The notes under the pieces were generated by a model. It searched no databases and was not told where the DNA came from. It saw only the letters and a program-made list of their open reading frames with translations. Shown in pieces: positions 26,066 through 39,024 of a DNA stretch of 64,000 bases (positions within the stretch are counted from its first letter, which is position 1; each line of letters begins with the position of its first letter). The translations under genes were made by a program, and so were the position numbers. The stretch lies in NCBI RefSeq assembly GCF_029227915.1, contig NC_079877.1:9550001-9614000 (forward strand), read 5' to 3'. The DNA comes from Hydractinia symbiolongicarpus (taxonomy: Eukaryota; Cnidaria; Hydrozoa; Anthoathecata; Hydractiniidae).

Positions 26066-28709
26066 GAAATTTTAAAGTTGGACCGGCTTGTAAGCGTTTG
26101 GGGCACAAGACACTCAAGCGTAGCCGCGGTCACTTCTTCTGAGCACAGTTGAATAACAAAGTTTGGAGCCAGCTAAAATAAATAAAAAAAAAATGGCTAC
26201 CAAGCGACGATTTGTTGTGGTTTAACTTCTTTACGTGGAAAGGAGAAAGAGTATGTATATGTAGCTAATATATCACTATTTTTTACATGTAATGAACCGA
26301 TTCTTATTCTCACTCACACATAAGGCTAGCTAGCATAAAATTACCGACTGAGCTGGAATAATAATAGAACTTAAATAGCTAGCTAATTTTTGTTAAGACT
26401 TGTAGCTAGCTGGCACAAAATAGAGCAAACATATTACATATATAGCTAGCATAAAAATAGCTACAAAGCTAGCATTAAATTAACTACTTAGCTGCGATAG
26501 AACTACCAACGTAGCTAGCATAAAATCAACTATGTAGCTAGCATAGAAAAATTCTTTTGGAAAGATTTTTCTAACAAGCTGGCCAGCTGACTATACATAT
26601 ACAATACAGTGAGTGAGATAATGCTATTCTGTAGTAATAACAAGTAATATGGTGTCGAATTTTTTTTAATAAACTTTTAAAAAAAATTCAAATCGAATGT
26701 TTTGTTTTCTTTTTGTACATGAATTTGAAAAATTTAAACTAAATTCAAATTAACCTTTTTTTAAGAAAAACCTGTTTTTTTGTCGCAAAGTTGCTATTAC
26801 CATATGAAATAACTATAAATGCAATAAGCTGTTTTATCTCTTTCGAGAAATATTGGCCTCAATCAGCGTATCTCGCAAGCTAGGTCTATAGCTATGTTTG
26901 ACATCAAGTAATATTTCTCTGTATAAATAGACAAAACTTTTTATTTTGTATTAATATAACAAATTTCAATCAAACTATATTTAAAGAACTTATTCTAACT
27001 AACGACGCATTAAAATGTCATGAAAATCGTGCATGGCAATTAGAGTATTTCGCGAAAAGCCATAAAATGCTCCAAATCGCGAAACTTAATTCTATTGAGT
27101 TAGACCGGGCTTAGAACTTGGGGCCTTATTTGTTTAGATGCAAAACCTAAATATATGTGCTAATTGATGCTAACGGCAACATCACCAATTTTCTCAAAAG
27201 ATGAGACCTATATGTTGGCCTGGTGTGGATTATTCTTTAGAGTAGACGTGTTAGAAAGTGTAATTTACACGCTTCTTACCTAACCTTCGCATCTAAGAAA
27301 GTAGCACCTCTGCAGACAGCTGGGTGCAGTTACATATTGGGAAAAATGCTGTTTAGAATTGTGTCCTTCTTCCCCGTTTTTCAATAAGACCCAGAAAGCT
27401 ATTCTGTAAAATTGGCTAAGTTTGGGTAAAAAGAACTATTTGTCCAAATATTTATGAACACGATTGTTGGTACTTCACCTTTGAAGCACTGTCTAAAATA
27501 TTTTTTAAAAAAGTAAAGTCATAAAAAGGTAGGAAACAAGAGAAAACAGTTGTTTTGCTTGATAGGTTATTTTGAGTCTCTATGTGGTTTAGAAAGGCCG
27601 GACGAGTGTTGACACTTAGAAAAAACATGATCATAAGAACATCTTCAATAAAAACGAGACCTACTCGGATACCACCTTTGACTTGCAGTCAGACAAAAAT
27701 AGTTGATCAGAAAGGAGATTAAGAGGTCATATATACACTGTCTGCATGAGCTACGCTTTGTTGGGAATAATTTAAAAGAATGTGTATGTGGCAGATCCTG
27801 CAAAAAAACCAAGTGAAAAGAACAGCAGCGTAGAAATGACGATTGCAGTGGATAAGATTCTTGTGAGTATCGCAACAGCTGAATTAAACAGCTGAATTAA
27901 AGATATTTTTGTTATGTTGAAAGTGACCACTATATCAGATTTCGCGGCATGCTTCTTCTAAGTGAAACTATCTCAATAAGAAAGATGGCGACAAACTTAG
28001 TTTTAATCTTTCGTTGATGTTTTTTATTTTTTATTTTCATAAGCAACTTTAGTAGCTACCACGAATTACATATTTCTTAGTATAGTCATATCACCATAAA
28101 AAATCCACATAAAAAGTATTTTGACGTGGCCATGCTGCAACGCAACGTGGTTAATTAATGTTAATATGTTGGTATGCTAACATAATTAATTAGTAATTGA
28201 TAAAAAAGCTTGTTTTAATCTATTAATTAGGAATTTTGGATGAGGAAAGCACATGGCTATAATTAACCATCAGTCCAAATGATGTATTTTTGCTTTGTTG
28301 TATTTCGACACGCTGGCAAAATATGCAGTACCTGGTTGTCACTAATGCTGGAAAAGTTAGAGATATAATGTGAATTTATTGAAAACCTTCAAGCGTAAGA
28401 GTAGTGAGAATATACTTATGTGGAAAACTAACAAGCATTACTTTTAAAGCGTTTGCTAGTGTGATTGGAGCCATTTTGTGATTACAAAAACTGTTGTACA
28501 AAAACTACATATATCATGGCTGAAATATTCTTGCATAAAAACCAGGCCTGTGTAGTATTGACGTATCCATAAATAGTACGCTTTTAACCTCGTTTTCGTT
28601 AACCAGTTAATGACTCCACAGAAGCCTAAAAAGGCCTAAACGTTTTTACATTTTCATCTGATTCAATTGTCTTGCAGAGAGTGAAGAGGTTGTGATCAAA
28701 TTAAGCATC
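26066..28709. other. Intergenic, repeat-bearing
   Basis: No gene is supported. It contains the TAGCTAGC-rich region listed separately and otherwise AT-rich sequence. Several 60-76 codon ORFs lack motifs. The last 150 bases should hold the promoter of the acidic-protein gene, but no clear TATA box or initiator could be fixed. Confidence 0.45.
26324..26548. repeat. Irregular TAGCTAGCATAAAA repeat
   Basis: The motif GCTAGCATAAAA and close variants recurs at least five times at irregular spacing, with shorter TAGCTAGC palindromes between them. It looks like a decayed minisatellite or slippage-prone AT-rich tract rather than a binding-site array. Confidence 0.6.
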
Positions 28710-29941
28710 ATGAAACTTTTGTTGTTGACTTTACTGGGTTGTTGTGCCCTTGCATTGGCTCTGCCAAGTGGAAAAAGTATGTATATCTATTTATATTTTT
28801 ACTTTCATATTTCATAACGTTATAGGGAGTGCAGATCAATATTAACATTTAGTTGACGCGCAATGTACAATTGTTTCTTTTTTAAATTTAAATATCCTAA
28901 AACAAGAGGATTGGGTCGACGTTAGGCTGACCACTTACGAATTATATGATTTCAAGTGTATTAGCACGATTTAAAGAAGGAAAGACATTTCTTGTATTAG
29001 ATTGCAAAAAGCCTAGAATGTATAGATAGGTAGCTCTATCTCATCCGACAGATGACTATATAATGAAACTATGTTTCTGTTTAGTTGAGGATCTTTCTCT
29101 TCCACAACAGTTGGAAAAAGATGAAGCCGCACCCGTTGTAGAAGAAAAAGCAGTTGAAGCAAAAAAAGACGAAGAGAAGAAACCAGAGGAGAAAAAAGAT
29201 GAAGAAAAAAAAACAGAGGAGAAAAAAGATGAAGAAAAGAAAACAGAAGAAGTGAAAAGTGATGTTAAGGATGAAGAAAAAGAAGTTGAAGAAAAAATCG
29301 AAGATATTCCTGAAGATATGGAAGAACAACAAGAAATTGAGGATGAATTAGAGGAAGAAGGTGAAAAAACAGAAGAACCAGCTGATGAAATGGAAGAAGA
29401 TACCAAGGAAGAAGCAAACGCAGAGGAAAACTCTGACGAGAAAGAAGAAAAGGAGGACAATGCCGCTGAACCAAAGGTTGAAGATGCAGCAGAAGAAAAA
29501 GTAGAGGATGCTGCTACTGAACAGGAAGATCAACCCGAAGAAAGCAACAACGAAGAACAAGAAGATGAGGCCTCAGATGAAGAAACCGAAGATGCACCAG
29601 AAGAAGAGGAACAAGAAACTGAAGATGAGCCCGAACAAGATGAGGAAGAAACTGAAGATGAACCAGAACAAGATGAAGAAGAAACTGAGGAAGCACCAGA
29701 ACAAGATGAAGAAGAAACCGAAGACGTACCAGAAGATGATGAACATGAAACCGAGGACGAACCTGAAGAAGATGAAGAAGAAACCGAAGACGCACCAGAA
29801 CAAGATGAAGATGAAACCGAAGACGCACCAGAAGAAGATGAAGAAGAAACCGAGGACGAACCCGAACAAGATGAAGAAGAAACCGAGGACGAACCCGAAC
29901 AAGATGAAGAAGAATCCGAAGACGAGCCATCAGAGGAATAA
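28710..29941 (+). CDS. Secreted, highly acidic repetitive protein (2 exons, 307 aa)
   Basis: Exon 1 (28710-28776) encodes a signal peptide, MKLLLLTLLGCCALALALPS, ending phase 1 at a GTATGT donor. Exon 2 (29085-29941) joins in phase after a TTTAG acceptor and runs to TAA. The mature chain begins near IEDLSLPQQ and is then almost entirely Glu, Asp, Lys, Pro and Thr. A Lys/Glu block (EEKKDEEKK) comes first, followed by ten 11-residue repeats of type PEQDEEETEDE and a final PSEE. There are no cysteines after the signal peptide and no folded domain is apparent. A very low pI and strong calcium binding would be expected; such proteins occur in mineral, mucus or capsule matrices, but the role here is unknown. 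The antisense Ser-rich and Phe-rich ORFs across exon 2 are composition shadows. Confidence 0.8.
29597..29926 (+). repeat. Ten 33-bp repeats in the acidic-protein gene
   Basis: Ten contiguous 33-bp units encode the 11-residue motif PExDExETEDx. The final copies (29828-29926) are almost identical at DNA level, indicating recent expansion or homogenisation, while the first copies differ more. Confidence 0.9.
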
Positions 29942-29998
29942 ACAAATTCTGTCAATTATCAATATGAATAATATGTAAAGTTAAATATTATATTTAAA

Positions 29999-30004
29999 AA
30001 TAAA
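29999..30004 (+). terminator. AATAAA polyadenylation signal of the acidic-protein gene
   Basis: Canonical AATAAA 58 nt after the stop codon, with further AATAAA near 30058. It fixes a short 3' UTR. Confidence 0.7.
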
Positions 30005-31562
30005 ATTGGAAATGGAATGATAAGTATTCTTGCAATTCTTCACAATAATATAAACCAATAAATAATTCATAGGGGTCGATCAGTGCACCTGAAGTTTTCA
30101 CCAACATGTTGCTTTGAAAGAGGACAAAGATTGTTTTGATAGGTCTGGAAGTTATGCCTGTTGCTTGATAAATTTACCAACTTAAATTACAAGAAACTAA
30201 CAGGGAAGTCTTGTGTCTTCTTGCTATTTTTGTTTCTTTTGTCGTAACGCAAAGCAGACGGCAAACAGGATATTAAAAGTCATATTATTAACGTCCTCAT
30301 CTTACTTAGCAAGGAGATCGTTAATACATAATAAACATGTGTTTTGTTAATCACTCAATTAGGGTAGACTAACTAATCATTATATGGTAATTAATTACTT
30401 TAACTACTGTCGACGATATTGGAAAACACGAAGCTAATAATTTTAGCACAGCGTGCATGTAAACTCTCATTTTGAAAAAGAAAAACATGTAAAAATAACG
30501 ACCGCTCAATTGACAGCTGCCCAGGATAAAATGGCCATAGCACATGGGTAATTCTAAAATTTCAAGAGTGACTTTATCTTTAAATAACAGACAGTTTAAT
30601 AATATCCCTTGGATTTATTTTCATACACACTGTATTTACATAAACTGAACCTTACCACCATCTCACCTGGGATACTTTGAAACTCTGACGGAATTTACAG
30701 CACACTTTAAAAAGCTCGACGTTGTCAATAGATTACTGCATTGAATTCGGAGCTGTTGTTATAAAACAAGGACGAAAATATTGTCTTTTTTTGCACATGT
30801 GACCAAGTTTTTTTTAATTTTCTTGTTCTTTGTTCTAGGTTTTTGACAAACTGCTCAGCAATGTATATTCCTCTGATGCAATGCATTTTACATTGAAATA
30901 TGATTTTGATATAACATAAAACATAAAACTTCTTGTTCCATCATATAGGTCATCGGTTCAAACTTTATTATTTTCAAACATTAATATATTAGTACAAGCT
31001 AACCCCCTCCCCCTCCCCCTATCCCTCCTAAAAATCGTTATTAAAATACAACAAAATCAGTAAAAACAAAATTGGAAGCCAAAATTTAAAGATTGTTAAA
31101 AACGTATTTCAAATAACGTTTTAAATGAAAGCAAAATATTAACTTAATAAAAAGATACACGGCCTTAAGTTGGTTTAGAGTCAAACCTATTTTGTTGTGT
31201 CTTGATTGAAGGTTATTTTTTCATAAAACTAAATTGGCAAAATTATTTTTGTTGGCGTTTAATTTTACACGGGCGCTATGTTGTCACCTCAAATATTTTG
31301 TCATTTTTGACTGACAAAGTTTAGGCCAATAAGGTATCTCTGCAATAAGTTAGACCACAACAATGAATATGCCTTCTAATCCCTACATCAAGTATGTGAG
31401 CAGCGGAATGACTCATCTAACATCCCATTTAAGATTTTATACTTCCCGTTTCAATTGTCATAAAAAATACAAATATAAATAATGATGTAGCTGCAATGAT
31501 AATTGTTAAAACTCAACACGACATAATTATTTCACAACTACGGTTAATGATCAGTTAACACT

Positions 31563-31818
31563 CTCATTCAATATTTCATATTCCTGTTGGATAGAATGTT
31601 GGATGAAAAGTCAAACATTAGATATAGTTGAATTTTGACTTCATTAAACATGCAATCCAACGTTTCATCCTAAGATTCATGATAGCAGTTCCATTGTGAT
31701 ATTATTGTGATAAATGACTCAACAGATTATGACGGTGAAAAACTCTTTTAAGCTAGGCATATACCGATCCAACATTTCATCCAACATTTGGATTAATGTT
31801 AGATGAATGTTGAATGAG
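31563..31818. mobile_element. MITE candidate with inverted ends
   Basis: About 256 bp begin CTCATTCAATATTTCAT and end with the near reverse complement (ATGAATGTTGAATGAG). Further in, GTTGGATGAAA on the left is matched by TTTCATCCAAC on the right. No coding capacity is present. Ends and inner repeats in inverted order fit a miniature inverted-repeat transposable element; a target duplication was not resolved. Confidence 0.5.
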
Positions 31819-33385
31819 CTTAATTCACAAGCTAAATTTTTATATAAATGTCCATTTATTTGTTTATTCTCATCCAAGCAAGGATGCCGATTGACATGTC
31901 ACTGCTGATATTGATCTCAGAGCAAATTGACAAAGATCCTCACAAAAACAAAACATGTGATTGGATATAACATATAATCGAAGAACTTATGGACGAAGAT
32001 AGATGTCGTTTTAAACAAATGCAGAAGATTTTGCAAAAGAGTTTTAAAATGCATTAATGAACTAATCTATACATAATAAATACATGATAAAAATCAAAAA
32101 GTTTGCATTTTTGACTAAATTTGACTTAAGCTTCGTTTAACTCAAAAATGCATAAAGTTGGAATAGTTTTCTCAGTGAAGATTCAAGTTATCAGGAGTTA
32201 ACTGTTCTAACCAACAAAATATTATTCCACGATCTAAACAATTAATGTAGATAATGTATAACAATTGTATATTCAGTCTTAACACCATATTTTTATGGCG
32301 GGCAAAACTAAGGGGGTCCCTATAAATTTTCTATACAACCACATTGACCATCTGAGACTACTTCGAATGTTGCCTCTTTCCCGGAATTGTTAAACCTCTG
32401 GTTCTTAAATATTCTTGTAAGTTTCTCAAGAATTCGTATATGGTAGGCCCAGCGTTAGATCTTCCTATCACCAACATTAAAAAGAAGCTGTAACTCAAAA
32501 GCGGTAACAACACGGTAACGAGAAGAATAATGCTGGGTGACAAACAAAATCTGCCACGCTTTTAAAAAATGGTTTGTAAATGGCTTTGTCCTCATTGGGT
32601 AAGTTGGTTTCAGGGTTTGCTCTGGTAAATTGTTCGGGACTCAACCAGAGACTACAAAACGAACTGTTGATTTTTGACTTTAGTGACGTACACGAGAGTC
32701 GAGATAATGGCGTTGAGGACAAAAACACTATCTAAAATCACTCTAAATATCACAAATACCATTCAAATGTAACTGAAAATGATTGAAAAGTACCCTACGT
32801 GTAATTGATATCCATATTTCATTTGATATAAGCATTTACAATGCTATTAAACCAAGCTTTCTCTTGAAATAAAATTTAAACTTTTTGCACTAGCTAGCTA
32901 GGTATATTCTTCTAAGCTATGGAAAGAAACATACAGGATTATCGTACATAGTCAGTCAAAAAAACAATAATGGCTTCACAATCTCCTTATCATTACCCAA
33001 ATTAATGGCCTTTTTAAAGCTACCTCATAACATTTTTTTAACAAACAAACAAAATAAAAACATATAAATCTCTGATTCTTTCACTTTCCTATGTCAATAT
33101 GTTGATAATTGATCATTGGTTATTTGTTAAAACCAGGGCTCGTCATTCGTCTACTATGGGCGAGAGATCACACAAAGGCCTGTAAATATATATCGCATTT
33201 GTTTTTTGAAATTTGAAAATTTTTTGCGCGGTTAGCACAACTCGCATCTGACCGACAGACAGAATGTGGCTATTATTAATATAGAGACTAGCCACAAGTA
33301 ACTGTGTTACCCAGCGTTGCTCGCCCAGCAGAGCGATTAATAAGAACTGTGCACTGTGGAACACATTTAACTGGAGCGATTTATA

Positions 33386-33830
33386 CAGGTTTATAGTTTA
33401 TCGTAAATCGAGTGAAGCGCACACAACATAATGATTTTTCCGGTATAACATATTTTTCAAAAAATAACTTTTCCACAACTTTAGCTAAAGTAAAATCAGA
33501 GTTTGCAACCCACTGTTAACCTGTCATAGCAAAAATCGGTCAATATTATTTTGTTTAGCCAAATAAGTTCCCGTGGAAGTGCAAAAATTAATCTTGACAC
33601 CGGGCTGAACACATTGGCATAAGCGCTTGGAAAACTTAATCGCAACTTCAGTTTGAATAAAAACACAGGAAACAAAACGCCGCTAACACCAAGCTAAAGC
33701 CTTAGTACAGGTAAACTGTGTTGCACATGAGTATAGGCGTATTACCATCTTCCATAAAAACCTTAATCGCACCTTCAGTTTAAACAGAAAACAGCCCGTT
33801 GTTACCTGACCAGTTCAAGTGTCAGAGGCA
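33386..33830 (+). repeat. Dispersed repeat family, copy 1
   Basis: Shares many segments in the same order with 51957-52760, including ATCGAGTGAAGCGC, a TTCCGGT block, a GTCATAGCAAAAA block and TAAAAACACAGGAAACAA. Within the copy, the acaggtaaac and ttcagttt segments recur, so the family has internal sub-repeats. No coding sequence. Confidence 0.65.
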
Positions 33831-35941
33831 CCAAGAGTATTCTAAGTAGCCACGACTTCAAATACAAATGAATTACAATATACCAGGCTGGAGAAAAACT
33901 TCATCCTGCTTAAACGAGCTACCTATAGCATATATAGCAGTATAAAAAAAAACTGACTTCCTCTCCCTTATGTTTAACGAACAGAACATAGAACAAGTGA
34001 CATTCTTAACACAAGAGACAAAACGGTAACTACTTAGTCACAACTGCTATCCCAATTTTTTGACGCTGGTAACGTTTTAGGTACACAAGAGGTTGGACTA
34101 CTGAAGTGTTCCTATATACTGCTAAATCGAAAAAGCTATAAACTTACTTAATTTGAGTAAAAATAGTAAAAATCAACATATAGGATTGATACAGAAAGAA
34201 AGCATTTTATTTGCATTAAAAACAAAACAATATAAAAAAGTTTAACTTTTTTAGTCCAACATCATACCCAGAATTTCCCGTTTCTATGACAACCGTGAAA
34301 ATTTTTTTTGGCAAATTATTTCTAGTAAGTTTATACGAAAAGTCACCAAATTTCAACACGTAGCCTTTTCCTAGTTCAAATTAAAAAAAAGGGTTGTAAA
34401 TCCCTAACCAGAATAGGGTTAAAAACATGAGAGAAATGCTATTTTAGATTTGAACTAAGCGGTGCAAGGATGGCAGTTCTTGCATTACAAACGTCACTTT
34501 CAAATCTACAGTTGCTGCAAAATAATTTAACCACAAAGATTGATTCAAAAGCTGAATAAGCAAAAACATATTTAGGTTTTGCTTCACCCCCTGTCTTATT
34601 TCAGTTAGTGTAACATGTTTTACTAAAACATAGTGGATTTACTTGGGGTGGTCGCTTAATAACATCTCTGTGTGCTTTTGGGAGAGACAACGGTAAAAGA
34701 AAAAAACCTTGCGTGCAGAGTTTAATGCTAGTAGAAGAAAAGAATAATTAACGAATAGATACTGTTTGAGATTCGGTTTCAAGTTACAATATAACAAAGC
34801 ACTTCCTCTTTGAGGGTTTAGATTAGTCATACTTTAAATCTTATTGTAATATATTAACATCCGCGCAGAAGAGTCGTGTCGGTTCTGTCCATGTTGACTA
34901 AGAACAAGAAAATTAAAATTTAACTGTCAAAAAAAATAATAAAAATTGTAAACAAAAAGACATTTCTAATTTGACTAGGATAACTTTTATCTTGTCAATA
35001 AACAGTCAGAATTAATTAATACCATATCAGGTTTTATGTCAACTTTGCTTCGATCACGGGGGTAAGCACAGATACGAGATTGCTAATAACCAATGTAGGC
35101 AACATATCGTGGCGAGCCAGGACTTTCAGAACACATTAATGTTGTAATACCAGCATTGAAAAATGATTGACCGTGAATTTACGTTTAATTATACAGTGGA
35201 ACATCCTCTATATGAAAAAAATATTTTTGTTCTGCAAGTGTCTTCTTAAATGGGGTTCCTCTGTATTAGATTTGGTGACGCTGGATGGTCTTACCTCTCA
35301 AAAAAGACTCCATTCTAAAGTAGAGTTTAACAAAAATTTTTCGTTTGGTCTAGTGGTCAAGTCATAATTTCCTCTCGAAAAAAAAAACTGTACAGGCCAC
35401 ACTCAAATAATGGACGGGTTAAAACAGTGACAGAAACTAATATACTGGATAAAATTCGGGAATTATACTAGTTGTAGGTTGTAATATATGATTTGTTATT
35501 ATTGTTAATAACATATTTACATTTTTTTAAAATACACCAAAAAAGGTATAGTACTACATATTGAAAGTTTTGGAAGCCCTACATTTAAAAAAACGTGTAT
35601 GCTACCATGCACAGTCCCTAGCACTTGTGTTTTGAATTGTCGCTTTTATCCTCTCATCAATTTTTTTTTCTCTCTCTACACCGACATTATCATCTTTTCA
35701 AGTGTTAATTAGTTTCCTTTGTTTTTTAATATGATTATATTTTGTTAACAAATTGTATTTATTTTTATCAAAGATATCCATTTTGGGATTTACATAAGAT
35801 GTAGACAATCCGAATGAATGAGTTTTACAATCTTGGTTGATTCTAACACAGACAGATATTTCCTCCTTAAATTTTTAAATTTTCGGTCCAAATTAGCGAA
35901 ATGAATTTTTATTCATGCAAACACGATTTGCCCGAAATAAA

Positions 35942-36024
35942 CTATTGCGCATGTATACAGAGCTATTGCGCATGTGTACAAAGCCTTTGCGCATGTGCAC
36001 GAAGTTATGGCGCATGTACAGTTC
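35942..36024. repeat. Four 21-bp tandem repeats with GCGCATG cores
   Basis: Four consecutive copies of CTATTGCGCATGTGTACAAAG-type units (third and fourth diverged). Each carries TGCGCATG or GGCGCATG, a half-site resembling NRF1-type GCGCATGCGC elements, and one further GCGCATGCGC lies at about 36341-36350. It may be a simple minisatellite or a binding-site cluster. Confidence 0.75.
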
Positions 36025-38192
36025 ACACAACCCCGATATGAAAAACTCTATTCAGGTAAACCTCATGCCGGGTCTGTAAAGGCTTTCTAACTGTAATTAA
36101 GTTTAAATGTTCATGGCTGACCCACGTTAAGTTATTACGCGGAAAGTTATTATCCGCAAACGTAAAAAAATATACAATTGCCCTGTGTGACCACAGACGT
36201 ATTCCAACAGTTCTTGAGGAATAGAATTCTAGGCATTGTGAAATTGAGTTTAAACTTCTTGCTTAGGTTATCAGACAGGTGAAGCCACGCATCAATAAAA
36301 AAATATAACCAAAACCGTTGCAAAGGAACTTAAACATTGGCGCATGCGCATTATAACTTTCTAATTTTACAGGCTTTCAGATAGACGCGGGACGTGGACG
36401 GAAAATGTTTCGTTTCTGAGAAAAGAAAAATTTCTAATATAATTAACTAAATGATTTTTTCCCTCTTACCTGATAGAATGCATTTAAAAAGAATTGCTTA
36501 ATTAATGAATGTTATGCTTGCATTCGAATTTTGAGTTTACAATCAATTTGACTAAAAGCGCCACACTAAATAAAAAGTATATCGAACTTAATAACTTCTT
36601 GCATTTTTACCCCACTGCCCTTACTAACGTTTCTTTTCCAATCTTAGAGTTTTGAATTACTGAATAATATAATGCATAATAAAGTTCATTTTGAAGAGAA
36701 AATCGCATGTGGACTGGATGGCCTTCCGCTGCAATTAATTTTCTAAGTTTGCACTGACCTCATGCTTAGTGCAAAAAAACTTTGGAAAAATGTGAACAGC
36801 GCGAAAACTATCGGAGGCAGCAAATGTCAAAAGATTTGACAAAAAATAAAGACTAGCGAAAATTTAGGCAAAAAAAAATTTAGGGCTACAAACGAAATTT
36901 CTCTAAAAGTATTTCTCACTTGCGTTAAAGAATGAATAACTTTAACATATTAAAACCCTAGACAGGTCTTCAATTTATTTAGAATGGGGTTGTATAGTGA
37001 GATGTGAAATGGTGCATGAAGCGAACGATGTTCTGGAATTAGCTTTACGATATGTTAAATCTTACTATCAATTAAAGAAATATATAGCGTCAACTTTGTG
37101 TAAATAGAGCGTTTAAGACACAAGCTTGTTCCTGTCAAAATTTCTTTATAATCTTCCTATTTTGTCATTTTTGAAGTTTAAAGGAGCATTTCAAATCTCC
37201 TAGGTATTGAAAGAGACTTAAATGTTCTTAGCGTGCTTTAAATTTTTGCACGTTCAATGGTCCATATGTTCTGAAAATAAAAACCCCCGTGTAATCGGTT
37301 TCGCTATCGGAAAAAAATATATAAAAATAGTTTTTCTTCCCCGCTAAGAATCTTCGTGTCAATCCGATTTTAATCCGATTAGCAAAAAAAGATCCGATAT
37401 TTCCCCAGAATAACCCTCCTTCTTAGAAGAAGTAGTAAAAAGTTTAATTTGCTTTTCTTCAGAAGTTTACCGCCCAACTTTAAACCCGTTAATGTCTACT
37501 CGACTTAGGATACTACTAATTACCCCGCTAATTACCCTGTTAATTAGTGTTAGGGTCCTTTCTTAATATTTTAACAAAAGGTTCTGAATTAATTTCTTTC
37601 TTCTGAGACATCCGGTAGGGAGAGCTTGTGTCTTTGATATTCCCGAAACTTTTTTTCCAAGTATTTCTTAAAGCTTCATTTGGTTAGAGAAAAACTTTTG
37701 TTGAGTGTGTTTTAACCTTTACATTTATAGCATGGTTTACACTTCAAGATTTAAACCTTTTTTAAGTCCCAGACGACTAAATTACGCCAAGTGATATGAA
37801 GAGAATTGATAAGAATATGATACATAAATAAAGTGAATCAACAACAACAATAAAATAAAATAACAAAAATAGCAAATAAAGAAATAAAAATAAAACAAAA
37901 AATAAAAAGCTATAAATTGAATAAAATAAAATTCAAAGATTATTGTATTATTTAATAGCACCCCCGGAAAGACTCCATTGTTTAATAAGTCGTCACATCT
38001 CACCGACCTCCATTTTACATTATTTTCAAAATGACACACTCGGCGTAAAATTAAAACTTGAGGTGATTTAAAAATACAGAAGTAAAAATATAACACCTGA
38101 ACATATCGATAAATATTATCTTCATCAATACACAGGCATCAAACATTGAATGACCTCATTTGATCCCAAGAGAAGATAAATCGGACGTTGTG

Positions 38193-38302
38193 ATTGGTTC
38201 ATAATAACATGCTAATTGGACCAAATAATATATAAGTGGTTAAAGAAGAAGCAAGAATCAGTTAATCCTATCAGAAGAAAAAAGTTGTACATCTATATCC
38301 AG
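38193..38302 (+). promoter_or_regulatory. Core promoter and 5' UTR exon of the bHLH gene
   Basis: TATATAAG at 38229-38236 is a strong TATA box. Upstream are two inverted CCAAT boxes (ATTGG at 38193-38197 and 38214-38218) and an octamer-like ATGCTAAT at 38209-38216, a POU-type motif. A start near 38260 (TCAGTT) gives a roughly 43-nt leader ending at 38302 with a consensus donor (CCAG followed by GTAAGTG). The leader intron ends at a polypyrimidine-AG at 39010-39011, 13 nt before the ATG. Transcription start is inferred from spacing. Confidence 0.65.
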
Positions 38303-39024
38303 GTAAGTGTACTGATATGAGTTAGCTTGTGTCTAGTTTTTTTATTTTATAAGAACAATTTTTTTAACATAAAAGTCTTTGACCATAAGAACTCTTAGAG
38401 TTATTTTTATAAAAACTATTAGAACATACTGAAAAAAATCAAGGGTATGCTCTTAGTAAGGCAAACCTACAACGATAGAACATAGATACAAATATAACCT
38501 CTATTTCTTACAGTCTCAAATTCTTCTGCCTTTGTAAAGTTGATGATCACAAAAATAAATCCTTAAGTTTTATTAAGAAGGATTCTAATAATTTTTTTTG
38601 GTCGGAAAGTTTAGAAGGAAATTAGGAACGTTTCGGAGTAAATAAAAAATAAAGAATGCTCTGCAGAAGTCTATATCACTGTCTATCAAGAAAATATTTC
38701 TTAGCATAAAATCAAAACAAAAGCAACTGATTCATGGACATTTCTTTACATTGATAACAAAAAATATGTTCTAGAAGAATATATCACTATATACCTTCTT
38801 ATTCATCAAACTATTTTTTACATTTTTACTTCGTTGTTTATTTCCATGACGTACAAAAAGTTTAGAAAGAGTTTTTTTCTTTACTGTGTTAAATTACCTT
38901 TATTTCTCCGTAACATGAATTACGAACGTGGTTCTGATTATTTCAAAAGCCTATATCGCGTTTGAAGATGAAATATTGTTTTAATAATATCAACTTTGTT
39001 TTTTTATTTAGTTTTATAAACAAA

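Larger units (their letters stand above)
30005..38192. other. Long intergenic region with dispersed repeats
   Basis: About 8 kb without a supportable gene. It contains a MITE candidate (31563-31818), a dispersed repeat copy (33386-33830) and a 21-bp tandem array (35942-36024), listed separately. The ORFs here are short and motif-free. The last kilobase may hold distal control elements for the bHLH gene. Confidence 0.45.

Noticed and set aside
29056-29955. Ser-rich, Phe-rich and Lys/Met-rich ORFs across the acidic-protein exon in other frames
   Set aside because: They are composition shadows of GAA/GAT-rich repeats; the forward frame has a signal peptide, correct splice and a poly(A) signal.
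32358-32728. Overlapping minus-strand ORFs with GRSNAGPTIYEF
   Set aside because: Looks faintly transposase-like, but no catalytic motif, splice site or second piece could be found.
35335-35400. tRNA-like A box (TGGTCTAGTGGTCAAG)
   Set aside because: No B box, no acceptor-stem pairing and no anticodon arm follow, so neither a tRNA nor a clear SINE head is supported.
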